This document shows positions 24,717 through 31,151 of a DNA stretch of 32,197 nt, piece by piece. Origin of the DNA: a virus. The DNA lies in the IMG/VR virus record IMGVR_UViG_3300035211_000269, positions 1 through 32,197 of that record, one strand, 5' to 3'. The first letter of the stretch is position 1, and each line of letters opens with the position of its first letter. The notes beneath the pieces are model-generated. The model had not been told where the DNA came from. It did no database searches and saw nothing but the letters and a program-made list of their open reading frames with translations. Position numbers and translations under genes: made by a program.

Positions 24717-24745
24717 ATTATAGCCCCCTATCCCCACCCTGCCAA
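24717..24745 (-). promoter_or_regulatory. Strong sigma70-type promoter for the peptide gene
   Basis: On the minus strand TTGGCA (24745-24740) and TATAAT (24722-24717) are separated by exactly 17 bases. The peptide start codon is 20 bases after the -10 element. The spacer is G-rich. Confidence 0.75.
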
Positions 24746-24843
24746 ACAATTTTTACGGAAAAAACGGAAAAAAGCAGAAAAAATTTAGCTCCGACACCAA
24801 ACTGATGACGGAAGCTGGAAATTTCCTATTGACTTAATCAGAA

Positions 24844-24862
24844 AAGCCTCAAATAGAGGCTT
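24844..24862. terminator. Hairpin, possible bidirectional terminator
   Basis: AAGCCTC (24844-24850) and GAGGCTT (24856-24862) around AAATA. On the plus strand AACTTTTT follows; on the minus strand TTCTGATT follows. It stands upstream of the peptide promoter. Confidence 0.5.
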
Positions 24863-24871
24863 AACTTTTTA

Positions 24872-24894
24872 GGTGTCATCAAAACTATGACACC
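24872..24894. repeat. Hairpin GGTGTCAT / ATGACACC
   Basis: Perfect 8-base arms (24872-24879 and 24887-24894) with a 7-base loop, 9 bases after the previous hairpin. No T run follows. It may be a protein-binding dyad. Confidence 0.45.
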
Positions 24895-24915
24895 CTATTG
24901 GTAAAGTTCAAATAT

Positions 24916-24953
24916 CATAAAGGGGGGGGGATACAGTGTCCCCCCACCTTATG
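24916..24953. repeat. Hairpin with G9 homopolymer
   Basis: CATAA (24916-24920) pairs with TTATG (24949-24953), and a run of nine G (24922-24930) faces CCCCCC-ACC (24940-24948) around a 9-base loop. The G run is prone to length change. Confidence 0.5.
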
Positions 24954-24960
24954 AGACTAC

Positions 24961-25260
24961 AAAAAAATTAAAACTTAAAACCATTTTAACCGAGTTGAAA
25001 AAAGATAGTCAAGCCTAACATATGGGCGAAATTCGACCATGAAAAATGGGCCAAAATATATTCAATAAATCCGCAAATACTGACTATAATTAAATTACAT
25101 ACATTTTAGCCCCTGCCAATAGGGGCGAATTTAGACCCTCATTAAACGGACTAAACTTTCCACCAAATAACCCTAAACGCTGTTTATAATTAGATTTCTA
25201 CCATTTTTAGACCATTTACCGGAGGGGCTAAATTTGCCCCTTCCCAACACCTGGCCCACC
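24961..25260. repeat. Degenerate tandem repeat of about 100 bases, non-coding
   Basis: Related blocks recur about every 100 bases. One is GGGCGAAATTCGACC (25024), GGGCGAATTTAGACC (about 25123) and GGGCTAAATTTGCCC (about 25225). The other is TATAATTAAATTACATACATTTTAG (about 25085), TTATAATTAGATTTCTACC (about 25186) and a weaker copy near 24966. No gene is visible between the peptide promoter and 25441. Confidence 0.5.
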
Positions 25261-25278
25261 AAACGCGCAGTCATACCA

Positions 25279-25309
25279 CTACCTACTACCTACTACTTAC
25301 TACCTACTT
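25279..25309 (+). repeat. CTACCTACTA microsatellite
   Basis: Tandem ACTACCT / ACTACT-type repeats. The complementary TAGTAGGTAGTAGG occurs at about 29979-29993 inside a coding region. Confidence 0.7.
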
Positions 25310-25351
25310 CGCAACCCCCCGCCATCATCACGTTTTTTTTAAAAATTTTTA

Positions 25352-25385
25352 TTGACAAATACAAAAAAATATACTATTCTATAAT
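25352..25385 (+). promoter_or_regulatory. Promoter of the accessory two-gene operon
   Basis: Consensus TTGACA (25352-25357), with TATTCT (25375-25380) after 17 bases or TATAAT (25380-25385) after 22 bases. The first gene starts about 60 bases downstream. Confidence 0.65.
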
Positions 25386-25440
25386 ATGATTGATATAAAG
25401 AAAGTTTTCAGGAGAAATCAGTGAAGATAGGAGACATAAA

Positions 25441-26118
25441 ATGATGAAGAAAATTTTAACAGCAATGGTTGTAATTATTGTGCTTTTATTAGGTATGCCT
25501 ATTTATGGCGTAGTTAGTGGCAATTGGGGTTGTGGCCCATTAATTCCTGATGGATGTCAAAATAGCGCTAATACTTCCGGCTTAAGTAGTGTTAAAAGCG
25601 GATATACAATAGGACAATTAATCGCTGAAGGAACATATTATTATACATCAGCGAATTCTAAGTATCAGGAGTTTTTATCAAAGATTGAAATTTCAGAATT
25701 GAGGGGATATAACTTTTCAGAACTTAAAAATATAGTTGATATTGCTTTAAAAAACATGTATATGGCAGAAAGGTTTTATAGGGAAGTATTTGATATAGCA
25801 TCACAATGCGAATGTGATGAAAAATATTTGCAAAAATTAAGAGAATTCGATTATGATGCTTTTCAACAAAAAAACAATTTAATCCCTTCCGTATTGGAGA
25901 AAACCAGAGATTATTTATCTATAGGAAACATAAAGGGAGTCTTTGAGGTAATGTCGGTTGAAAGCTTAAATATTTACAATTTACTAACAGCTATTAAATC
26001 CCAAATTGATATAGAAAAAGTCCCAGAGTACCATTTGATGTGGGATTGTAACCAAAGGTTTTTTGTAACTCATCTTTTTGGTCAATATGTGTCGATGATA
26101 TTTTATAATTTAAAATGA
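25441..26118 (+). CDS. Secreted or membrane-anchored protein of a moron cassette, unknown
   Basis: 225 residues. A hydrophobic N-terminal segment (about 5-24) resembles a signal peptide or anchor. It is followed by a Gly/Cys-rich stretch (GNWGCGPLIPDGCQNS) and then a mainly helical body with a CECDE pair near 120. The family is not recognised. The gene is much more A+T-rich than the phage structural genes, consistent with separate origin. It has its own promoter and a good AGGAG site. The next gene starts inside its stop codon (ATGA), so the two are made together and probably act together at the cell surface. Confidence 0.75.
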   Translation: MMKKILTAMVVIIVLLLGMPIYGVVSGNWGCGPLIPDGCQNSANTSGLSSVKSGYTIGQLIAEGTYYYTSANSKYQEFLSKIEISELRGYNFSELKNIVDIALKNMYMAERFYREVFDIASQCECDEKYLQKLREFDYDAFQQKNNLIPSVLEKTRDYLSIGNIKGVFEVMSVESLNIYNLLTAIKSQIDIEKVPEYHLMWDCNQRFFVTHLFGQYVSMIFYNLK

Positions 26119-27884
26119 TAGAAACGCTAAAACATGAATTTAAGAGAAATGTAAGCATATTAACATTGTCGGTTTATATAATTTTTTTTATACTATCATT
26201 GGTTATGGTACAAATAGGAATAGCTAAGTATGAAAGAGAAAAAATTAGATGTATAGATTTTTCCAATATAGAATATAAAAAGATTCAAAGATACATAAAT
26301 TATCCCCAATACGGCATTTATGGATTTAGAATGATTTTGAAATCCAGGCCAATATCAGCGCTTTTTTTTAATTCTAATCCATTTAATGAACTTGTAGGAT
26401 ATATTGACAATGGAGTCAGGATCGATAATTATGAATCAAAAACAAGCCCTAAAATATACATAAAAGCAACTGGAGGATTTATTGATTTTTCATGGATAAT
26501 GACTATTTTAGGAAGCTTGGTTATATCCACGTGGGGTTTATTCACTTTTAGGGATGTAGAGCACATAGAAAACTTAAAAAATTTTACATCATTAAAAAAA
26601 GTAAGAATTGGGATAATCTTTTTAAGAAGTATATTCGTGCTTATGTTTTTTGTTTTTATAGGTATAACAATATATGTCCAATATTTTTTAAATGGAATAT
26701 CATTGAGTACAAAAGAAATAATAGGAATAATAATCTATTTGTCTTTACTATTTTTTACCCTATTATTTTTTTTAATCATTAGTTCTCTATTTGGGAAAAT
26801 TAAAAAATTGTTTATAGCATGCATCACCGTAGGTATCTTATGGGTGCTTTTTGCATTTCTTTTACCAGAGCTTTTAAGTATCTGTTTTACTTTCAAAATA
26901 GAAGATTCAATGAAATCTGAATACAATCATGAATTAAATAAAACTGAAATACTTATGGATTTTGAAAAGGAAGCCTACACGGTTTCAAAAAGACATGAAA
27001 CAAAATCTGAAAAAATTGAATCAGATAAAAAATATCTAGAAAAATATAAAAAGACAGAATTTCCAATATTGATTAATCTTGAAAAAAGTAGGCTAAATAA
27101 AGTAAGAGATCAAGTAAGGGACTTGCATTTTTGGGCTTCAATATTTCCCGTTACATTCCTTAAATCAATTACTAATGAAATTAGCTCAAGAGGCTATCAA
27201 GCCTATCTGGATTTCTATAATAAAAACAGAGTTCTTCAAGCTGATTTTTTTATTTTTTATTCAGATCACGTATATTCTGACAGCTATGGAAAAGTAACTC
27301 CCTTTCTACAAAAAGGAGAAAATGTTATAACATCTCAGGTCAAAGTTCCAAATTACTTTTTATTGGGATTTCTAATATTAGTTTTATACATTATGGTGTT
27401 TTTTTTCTTATCTGTGGTAGACATTGATGTCTCAAGCAGTAGGTATCACCTCCCTAAAGACGTTGATACCGAATTAATGAAAGGCAAATTAAATTATTTT
27501 CTAACAAAAGACAATATGCTTAAAAGAGCGTTATTAAACCATTTTACTGATTATTGGTACTTACCAAACCTGTCAAAAATTGGATTATCATTCGAATGGA
27601 GTGATATCTTTAATACCGCCCTTAGCTCCGGAAAATCTATTCTTATTGGTAGTGGTTTTCTTGATGGACTTAAAAAGGAAGATATTTTTTCTATTAAAGA
27701 AAATTTAAATAAAAAAAATATCACTTTTCTTGAAATTGGGTGGAATGAACATCAATATTATCAATACGTTGATAAAAAAATCAAATGGATTAATGATACG
27801 ACTATAGATCATGGGGGATATTCCGATTGCTTTGATTCAGATTTCGCCTTAAGAAGGCCAACCAAAAGCGAATTGAATATTTAG
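26115..27884 (+). CDS. ABC-2-type permease-like membrane protein without adjacent ATPase
   Basis: 589 residues. Helix 1 is near 15-35, then an outer loop (about 36-115), helices near 121-143, 165-187, 200-222 and 229-255, a second large outer loop (about 260-412) rich in charged helices, a sixth helix near 416-440 (NYFLLGFLILVLYIMVFFFL), and a 150-residue soluble C-terminal part. Six helices with two long outer loops is the layout of ABC-2 permeases of the DUF3526 kind. No ATP-binding subunit is encoded nearby, so it would borrow a host one or work differently. The C-terminal domain is not recognised. A+T-rich, like its partner. Its stop codon abuts the stop codon of the converging gene. Confidence 0.6.
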   Translation: MIETLKHEFKRNVSILTLSVYIIFFILSLVMVQIGIAKYEREKIRCIDFSNIEYKKIQRYINYPQYGIYGFRMILKSRPISALFFNSNPFNELVGYIDNGVRIDNYESKTSPKIYIKATGGFIDFSWIMTILGSLVISTWGLFTFRDVEHIENLKNFTSLKKVRIGIIFLRSIFVLMFFVFIGITIYVQYFLNGISLSTKEIIGIIIYLSLLFFTLLFFLIISSLFGKIKKLFIACITVGILWVLFAFLLPELLSICFTFKIEDSMKSEYNHELNKTEILMDFEKEAYTVSKRHETKSEKIESDKKYLEKYKKTEFPILINLEKSRLNKVRDQVRDLHFWASIFPVTFLKSITNEISSRGYQAYLDFYNKNRVLQADFFIFYSDHVYSDSYGKVTPFLQKGENVITSQVKVPNYFLLGFLILVLYIMVFFFLSVVDIDVSSSRYHLPKDVDTELMKGKLNYFLTKDNMLKRALLNHFTDYWYLPNLSKIGLSFEWSDIFNTALSSGKSILIGSGFLDGLKKEDIFSIKENLNKKNITFLEIGWNEHQYYQYVDKKIKWINDTTIDHGGYSDCFDSDFALRRPTKSELNI

Positions 27885-28259
27885 TTAAGCTCTCTTTGCT
27901 TCTACACTTAGAATAATATCCCTATGTTCCGCCGTTCTCCTTCTTAGATATCCAGGATGAGCTAACATAATGGAGACATAATCGTATAATTCAGGTTCTT
28001 CTTTTGGATTAATAATAATAGCTTCTGTTTCAAGAGGCTCAATAGCACATTGATCTCCATTGGATTCATCAATAAACATTGACTGCTCTTGTGTTTTTCT
28101 TAATTTTAAAAGATCATCTTTCAATACCATCTCGGCATTTTCTACACTCCGTTCTAAGTAATCTCGCATTACTGGGTCTAAACACATCAGCCTGATTTTT
28201 TTGATTAAATCTTCAACATTTCCCTTATAGCCATTATTGATATAGACTAGTGATGTCAT
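27885..28259 (-). CDS. Unknown protein co-transcribed with the repressor
   Basis: 124 residues from ATG at 28259 (a GTG two codons earlier is possible; the GAGG site fits the ATG better). Acidic, mostly helical, with an NVEDLIKKIRLMCLDPVMRDYLERS helix set and an ending AEHRDIILSVEAKRA. No HExxH metalloprotease motif or DNA-binding motif is visible. It lies 17 bases after the repressor stop, so it likely shares the lysogenic transcript and may be expressed from the prophage. Role unknown; immunity or superinfection exclusion would fit its place. Confidence 0.7.
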   Translation of the reverse strand: MTSLVYINNGYKGNVEDLIKKIRLMCLDPVMRDYLERSVENAEMVLKDDLLKLRKTQEQSMFIDESNGDQCAIEPLETEAIIINPKEEPELYDYVSIMLAHPGYLRRRTAEHRDIILSVEAKRA

Positions 28260-28276
28260 TTTCACCTCACTTTTTA

Positions 28277-28726
28277 TTAACTTTTTTCACCTCCAACCAT
28301 TACCATACCACCTTCTTTTTCCATTTTCCTTTTTAAAAAATAATTTTTAAATGCGGGATCTGACTCAGCCAGCATTATAGCTTTAATCATTTCATTCACA
28401 AGTAGTTTATCATTTAAGGAGTCTATTATTCTTAAAATGTCTTCATTTATCGATTTACCTTTCAATATAGCGTTTATTGCTTGTTCTTTATTTAGATTTC
28501 CGTTTTTTAAATACATATTTCCTTCCCCCATAATTAACCAATTCAAGTTGATTCCAAATTTACTGCTTAACAGACCCATAAATTCAAGGCTTGGATTAAG
28601 ATTCCCTTTCTCAATTTTTGCATAATTAGATTGGCTTACATTTAAATAATCGCACATTTGCTTTTGGGAATATCCTATTTTCCCCCTTATGCACTTAATC
28701 CTATCTGAAATATTTTCACCTGTCAT
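28277..28726 (-). CDS. XRE-family phage repressor
   Basis: 149 residues. Residues about 5-62 form a Cro/CI-type helix-turn-helix domain: IKCIRGKIGYSQKQMCDYLN, VSQSNYAKIEKGNLNPS and LLSSKFGINLNWLIMGEGN. The remaining part is helical, with DILRIIDSLNDKLLVNEMIKAI likely for dimerisation. No S24 peptidase domain is present, so it is not cleaved like lambda CI; release must occur another way, perhaps through an antirepressor such as the BRO-N-like proteins. It reads leftward from divergent-facing control DNA with three dyads. AAGGATGG precedes its ATG. Confidence 0.9.
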   Translation of the reverse strand: MTGENISDRIKCIRGKIGYSQKQMCDYLNVSQSNYAKIEKGNLNPSLEFMGLLSSKFGINLNWLIMGEGNMYLKNGNLNKEQAINAILKGKSINEDILRIIDSLNDKLLVNEMIKAIMLAESDPAFKNYFLKRKMEKEGGMVMVGGEKS

Positions 28727-28738
28727 TTATCCATCCTT

Positions 28739-28753
28739 ATTCCATATTGGAAT
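28739..28753. promoter_or_regulatory. Operator-like dyad O1
   Basis: ATTCCA-TAT-TGGAAT with perfect 6-base arms, just upstream of the repressor start. Probably a repressor binding site (inference). Confidence 0.6.
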
Positions 28754-28790
28754 TCAAATTCTCGAAACCCACCGCCGATGCGCAGAAAAT

Positions 28791-28805
28791 ATTCCAAATT
28801 TGAAT
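28791..28805. promoter_or_regulatory. Operator-like dyad O2
   Basis: ATTCCA-AAT-TTGAAT, same layout as O1 with one mismatched arm base, 52 bases from O1. Confidence 0.5.
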
Positions 28806-28812
28806 TTTTTTG

Positions 28813-28841
28813 TTGACAAATTTCCAAAATGGAATTATAAT
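28813..28841 (+). promoter_or_regulatory. Rightward early promoter (consensus)
   Basis: TTGACA (28813-28818), 17-base spacer, TATAAT (28836-28841). An ATG lies at 28849, about at the expected transcription start. The early leader and genes follow. Confidence 0.85.
28821..28835. promoter_or_regulatory. Operator-like dyad O3 inside the early promoter spacer
   Basis: TTTCCA-AAA-TGGAAT, 30 bases from O2, lying exactly between the -35 and -10 elements of the rightward promoter. Binding here would block RNA polymerase. Confidence 0.6.
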
Positions 28842-28971
28842 TATAGGTATGAGACAAAACGGATTTTTCAGAATGTTGGCTGAGCAAAGTGATAATCAAG
28901 AGAGGATAGGCTCTCCGGGTTTTGGTTACTGGGCTTATTTGAATTGTCAGCCTTTCGGATTTCATGTTACA

Positions 28972-29000
28972 ATAATAATGCACAATTTGAATTTTGTCAA
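28972..29000 (-). promoter_or_regulatory. Leftward promoter facing the early promoter
   Basis: On the minus strand TTGACA (29000-28995), 17-base spacer, TATTAT (28977-28972). The transcript would start near 28965, overlap the early transcript by about 117 bases, and run through the repressor gene. A weaker rightward TTGTCA-18-TACAAT (28944-28973) overlaps it. Confidence 0.65.
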
Positions 29001-29083
29001 CTCATTTCTTCAAAAAAAATTTCGCGCCTTGCTGAAAGCCACCAATAATAAGGAATGGGGATATACCGTTCCTGTCTCATACC

Positions 29084-29098
29084 AGGCATTCTATGCCT
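29084..29098 (+). repeat. Leader hairpin 0 (AGGCAT / ATGCCT)
   Basis: Perfect 6-base arms around TCT. No T run follows. A weaker hairpin lies just before it at 29051-29073. Confidence 0.5.
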
Positions 29099-29106
29099 AC
29101 ATGCCG

Positions 29107-29141
29107 GAGCGGGTGCGCTGCAGCCAACGGTGTACCCGCTC
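29107..29141 (+). terminator. Leader hairpin 1
   Basis: GAGCGGGT (29107-29114) pairs with ACCCGCTC (29134-29141); TATTTGTCTATTTTT follows. Terminator-like. Confidence 0.5.
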
Positions 29142-29182
29142 TATTTGTCTATTTTTATCTTCCTTTATTGATTCCAAATCAA

Positions 29183-29205
29183 GGGACCGGACCAGGTCCG
29201 GTCCC
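29183..29205 (+). terminator. Leader hairpin 2
   Basis: GGGACCGGAC / GTCCGGTCCC with a 3-base loop; six T follow at 29216-29221, 10 bases after the stem. Confidence 0.6.
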
Positions 29206-29256
29206 TCCTTCGCTCTTTTTTCAATCATTTGTGCATCGTTTATCTCTCCATCAAAC

Positions 29257-29281
29257 AGGGACCGGGTCTATCCCGGTCCCT
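29257..29281 (+). terminator. Leader hairpin 3
   Basis: AGGGACCGGG / CCCGGTCCCT with a 5-base loop. Its left arm and the bases before it resemble hairpin 2, so the two units are probably related. No strong T run directly follows. Confidence 0.5.
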
Positions 29282-29330
29282 TCACCTTTATTGCAGTTTT
29301 ATCACCCAACCTCCTATATTTTGTTTTTGC

Positions 29331-29360
29331 AATGGTCCCCGGGATTACCCGGGGACCGTT
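29331..29360 (+). terminator. Leader hairpin 4, strong terminator
   Basis: AATGGTCCCCGGG (29331-29343) and CCCGGGGACCGTT (29348-29360) pair over 13 positions, one of them a wobble, around ATTA, followed at once by GTTTTTATT. Confidence 0.8.
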
Positions 29361-29401
29361 GTTTTTATTAAGGTTCAAGCTTCTGTGGGTTAAAATAAAT
29401 T

Positions 29402-29453
29402 GCGGACCGGACGGGACCCTCATCCTCCAGACATGTTGTCCCGTCCCGTCCGC
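29402..29453 (+). repeat. Leader hairpin 5
   Basis: 16-base arms (29402-29417 and 29438-29453) with one mismatch and a 20-base loop; followed by a C run, so not a classic terminator. Confidence 0.65.
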
Positions 29454-29484
29454 TGCCCCCCCCTCCATCGTTACTCACAACTCA

Positions 29485-29514
29485 GGGGCTCAGCGGCCAG
29501 CGTCGCTGAGCCCC
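29485..29514 (+). terminator. Leader hairpin 6
   Basis: GGGGCTCAGCG / CGCTGAGCCCC, 11 perfect pairs and an 8-base loop, followed by ACTTTTCTTG. Last hairpin before the first early gene. Confidence 0.7.
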
Positions 29515-29586
29515 ACTTTTCTTGAAAAAAATCAGACCAAAAAGGCTTTAAATATAAAAAACACAAAAAACAAAAAGGAGGTAAAA

Positions 29587-29946
29587 ATGGAGTTCATTAA
29601 AAAAGAATATGTCGATCGTATGACCGATTCTTCCGCTGAGATTACATTTTACATAGGTGAAAACAAATTCTGGTTTAAACCGGAAGAAATCTCAATACCA
29701 ATGTCGATAAATGGTGATACTTTACTTGAAACACTTTCTTATCATGGCTATACGTTAAAGAGGCATGTCGGTTGGTTCAATCTTGAGGGAAAAGATGTTT
29801 TCCTGATTTCTTCCGTAGGAATACACTTGCTTGACTTATTGAGTCTCTTTCCATGGGCATATGATTTCTTTTCATGGATAAGAAAAGAGACAGGGCCTGA
29901 TGCAGTTTTTACCCTTTTCAAAGAGCTACAAAAAAAAATAGCGTGA
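29587..29946 (+). CDS. BRO-N-like early protein 1
   Basis: 119 residues. The pattern resembles the BRO-N domain of phage antirepressors: AEITFYIGENKFWFKPEEIS at the start, a central GWFNLEGKDVFLISSVGIHLL, and a final FFSWIRKETG helix. In other phages BRO-N proteins are DNA-binding regulators. The C-terminal domain usual in antirepressors is missing, so this is a single-domain form. It is the first gene after the hairpin leader and has a perfect AGGAGG site. The open frame runs upstream into the leader, but this start is strongly preferred. It is a distant relative of the gene at 30164. Confidence 0.65.
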   Translation: MEFIKKEYVDRMTDSSAEITFYIGENKFWFKPEEISIPMSINGDTLLETLSYHGYTLKRHVGWFNLEGKDVFLISSVGIHLLDLLSLFPWAYDFFSWIRKETGPDAVFTLFKELQKKIA

Positions 29947-29954
29947 GGTGAATT

Positions 29955-30155
29955 ATGATTATCTTTGTAAATGAAGGGTTAGTAGGTAGTAGGTTTGATT
30001 GCGTGATTGAGACTGTCGCTCAACGTGCAGTAAGAGAAAACGCCACACATTGGGAAGATATCGAAAATTTTCTTGCAGATTATCGTGAACACGTTCCCTA
30101 TAGTACGCATGCAATGGCTGCTATTTTCGCAAAAATTGATGAATTAGAGAATTAG
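29955..30155 (+). CDS. 66-residue early protein, unknown
   Basis: Short, helical, acidic protein with a GAGGTG site 4 bases before ATG, 8 bases after the first BRO-N-like gene. The stretch THWEDIENFLADYREHVPY and the ending AIFAKIDELEN suggest a small helical bundle. A TAGTAGGTAGTAGG repeat lies in its first codons. No family recognised. Confidence 0.65.
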   Translation: MIIFVNEGLVGSRFDCVIETVAQRAVRENATHWEDIENFLADYREHVPYSTHAMAAIFAKIDELEN

Positions 30156-30163
30156 GTGACATA

Positions 30164-30517
30164 ATGCAGTTCATCACGAAGTATAATTTCCAGGGGAATG
30201 ATATTTCCTTCTATGTGGAAGGGAATGTTATCTGGTTTGATGCCGCTCAGATTTCTATCGTTGTCGGTTATTGGTCAGAGGGGGGTATTGCTTTTGAGGT
30301 TAATATTGGAGTGCATAAGAAGGAGCTTAAACCCCACGCAAAAGAAATCATATTGCCGGAACACAAAAGAAAAAAAACACTCATGATCAGTGAAGTAGGC
30401 ATACTTAACCTTTTCGCAAAGTATTCAGATCAGAAATATCAAGATTTTCTTAAATGGTATAACGAATTAAAGCAAAAATCAATTCAATTGCAGAATGCAA
30501 TTAAAAGGCAAGCGTAA
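30164..30517 (+). CDS. BRO-N-like early protein 2
   Basis: 117 residues. The N-terminal part NFQGNDISFYVEGNVIWFDAAQI, then VVGY, matches the beginning of BRO-N domains (F-x-G-x-x-I ... W-F-x-A-x-x-I ... G-Y). The middle has KTLMISEVGILNLFAKYSDQ and the end a DFLKWYNELKQKSIQLQ helix. This is closer to the family than the gene at 29587 and probably its paralogue. A role as antirepressor acting on the XRE repressor is plausible but inferred. An AGGTGA site precedes its ATG. Confidence 0.7.
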   Translation: MQFITKYNFQGNDISFYVEGNVIWFDAAQISIVVGYWSEGGIAFEVNIGVHKKELKPHAKEIILPEHKRKKTLMISEVGILNLFAKYSDQKYQDFLKWYNELKQKSIQLQNAIKRQA

Positions 30518-30518
30518 A

Positions 30519-30683
30519 ATGGACTGTACGGTAAATGGTAGAAAGGCAAACAGAGACGCTTCACCCGGTTTCCTGGGTGAAGCTGATCTGTATTCTCCCT
30601 CTCTCCTCATGGAAGCATATAAACACTGGTGGCAATTCAACCAATGGAAAAAATGTTGGCTTGAGATTTTAAGGAGGTATTAA
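30519..30683 (+). CDS. 54-residue early protein, unknown
   Basis: Starts at an ATG one base after the previous stop; the ribosome site is weak (AAGG), so reinitiation is likely. Tryptophan-rich C-terminus (KHWWQFNQWKKCWLEILRRY). The start of this reading (MDCTVNGRKANRDASPG) is polar. Unknown function. Confidence 0.5.
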   Translation: MDCTVNGRKANRDASPGFLGEADLYSPSLLMEAYKHWWQFNQWKKCWLEILRRY

Positions 30684-30865
30684 TGGAACATCTTAAAGAA
30701 AGTGAGCTAGGCTATATCGAACATCTGATGATTAATTGGAAAACAGCGTGGGGTCTATGGAAATCACCCCCCCGTGAATTTCTTCATGGTATAATTCACT
30801 TCTTTCACGGCCTGGTGCCTTTTGACTGGACACTATTTCCCAATTGGAGGGACCATGCTAAATGA
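30683..30865 (+). CDS. 60-residue early protein, unknown
   Basis: Start shares its first base with the previous stop and has an AAGGAGG site. Rich in aromatic residues (NWKTAWGLWKSPPREFLHG, HFFHGLVPFDWTLFPNW), possibly membrane-associated or an inhibitor of a host protein. Its end overlaps the next gene by 11 bases. Family unknown. Confidence 0.6.
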   Translation: MEHLKESELGYIEHLMINWKTAWGLWKSPPREFLHGIIHFFHGLVPFDWTLFPNWRDHAK

Positions 30866-31151
30866 TAAAATAGACAGCCTGAAAAAGGGTGTCGATGGTA
30901 TGCGAATGTACCTTAGTGCATTTAAGTCCTGTCCTAAAAAGGACATCAAAAAGAATTTCCATTTTATTCAAGAAACATCCCTCTCTATTTCATATGCTCT
31001 CGCTAAATGCGGTCTTAATTTCATCCAGGTATGGGAGATTATGGGGGATATTTTTGAAACGATCGGCAATATTAGCAAAGAAAACAAATACCTGAAAGTC
31101 AATAAATATATTCAGGGGTATCTTAATAAGAAGGCAAAAAATGACAAATAG
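30855..31151 (+). CDS. Early protein X, first copy of a duplicated gene
   Basis: 98 residues, helical. It is homologous to the gene at 31600: both share LKKGV-G--YL near the start, FIQ-T--S, KC-LNF-QVW-IM-D-F and a helical tail. Start chosen at 30855, where GGAGG lies 4-5 bases upstream; an upstream in-frame start is less likely. It overlaps protein Y by 11 bases, and the X-Y pair is repeated downstream. Function unknown. Confidence 0.7.
   Translation: MLNDKIDSLKKGVDGMRMYLSAFKSCPKKDIKKNFHFIQETSLSISYALAKCGLNFIQVWEIMGDIFETIGNISKENKYLKVNKYIQGYLNKKAKNDK

Larger units (their letters stand above)
29084..29514 (+). other. Regular array of GC-rich hairpins in the early leader
   Basis: Between the early promoter and the first early gene are seven hairpins. 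Their centres are near 29091, 29124, 29194, 29269, 29345, 29427 and 29500, so from the second on the spacing is 70, 75, 76, 82 and 73 bases. Arms differ in sequence but are nearly perfectly paired within each hairpin. Linkers are pyrimidine-rich and several have T runs, as in intrinsic terminators. The array could control elongation of the early transcript, be processed into small RNAs, or bind proteins as DNA. It is unlikely to encode protein. Individual hairpins are listed separately. Confidence 0.75.

Noticed and set aside
24566-24805. 79-codon plus-strand frame opposite the peptide gene
   Set aside because: No ribosome binding site or protein-like composition; the minus-strand unit explains the region with promoter, RBS and terminator.
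28723-28965. Leftward open frame overlapping the repressor start by ATGA
   Set aside because: It covers the operators and promoter, and its translation does not resemble a protein. It is more likely chance, although a leaderless leader peptide cannot be excluded.
29107-29514. CRISPR array
   Set aside because: The spacing is regular, but the repeated parts are different hairpins with no shared direct repeat, so it is not a CRISPR array.
28849-29586. Long open frame on the plus strand running in frame through the hairpin array into the first BRO-N-like gene
   Set aside because: The plus strand here is pyrimidine-rich, which removes stop codons in more than one frame. The translation lacks protein-like composition and consists largely of the hairpin arms, while a perfect AGGAGG site marks the start at 29587. 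It is still noted that the frame is unusually long.
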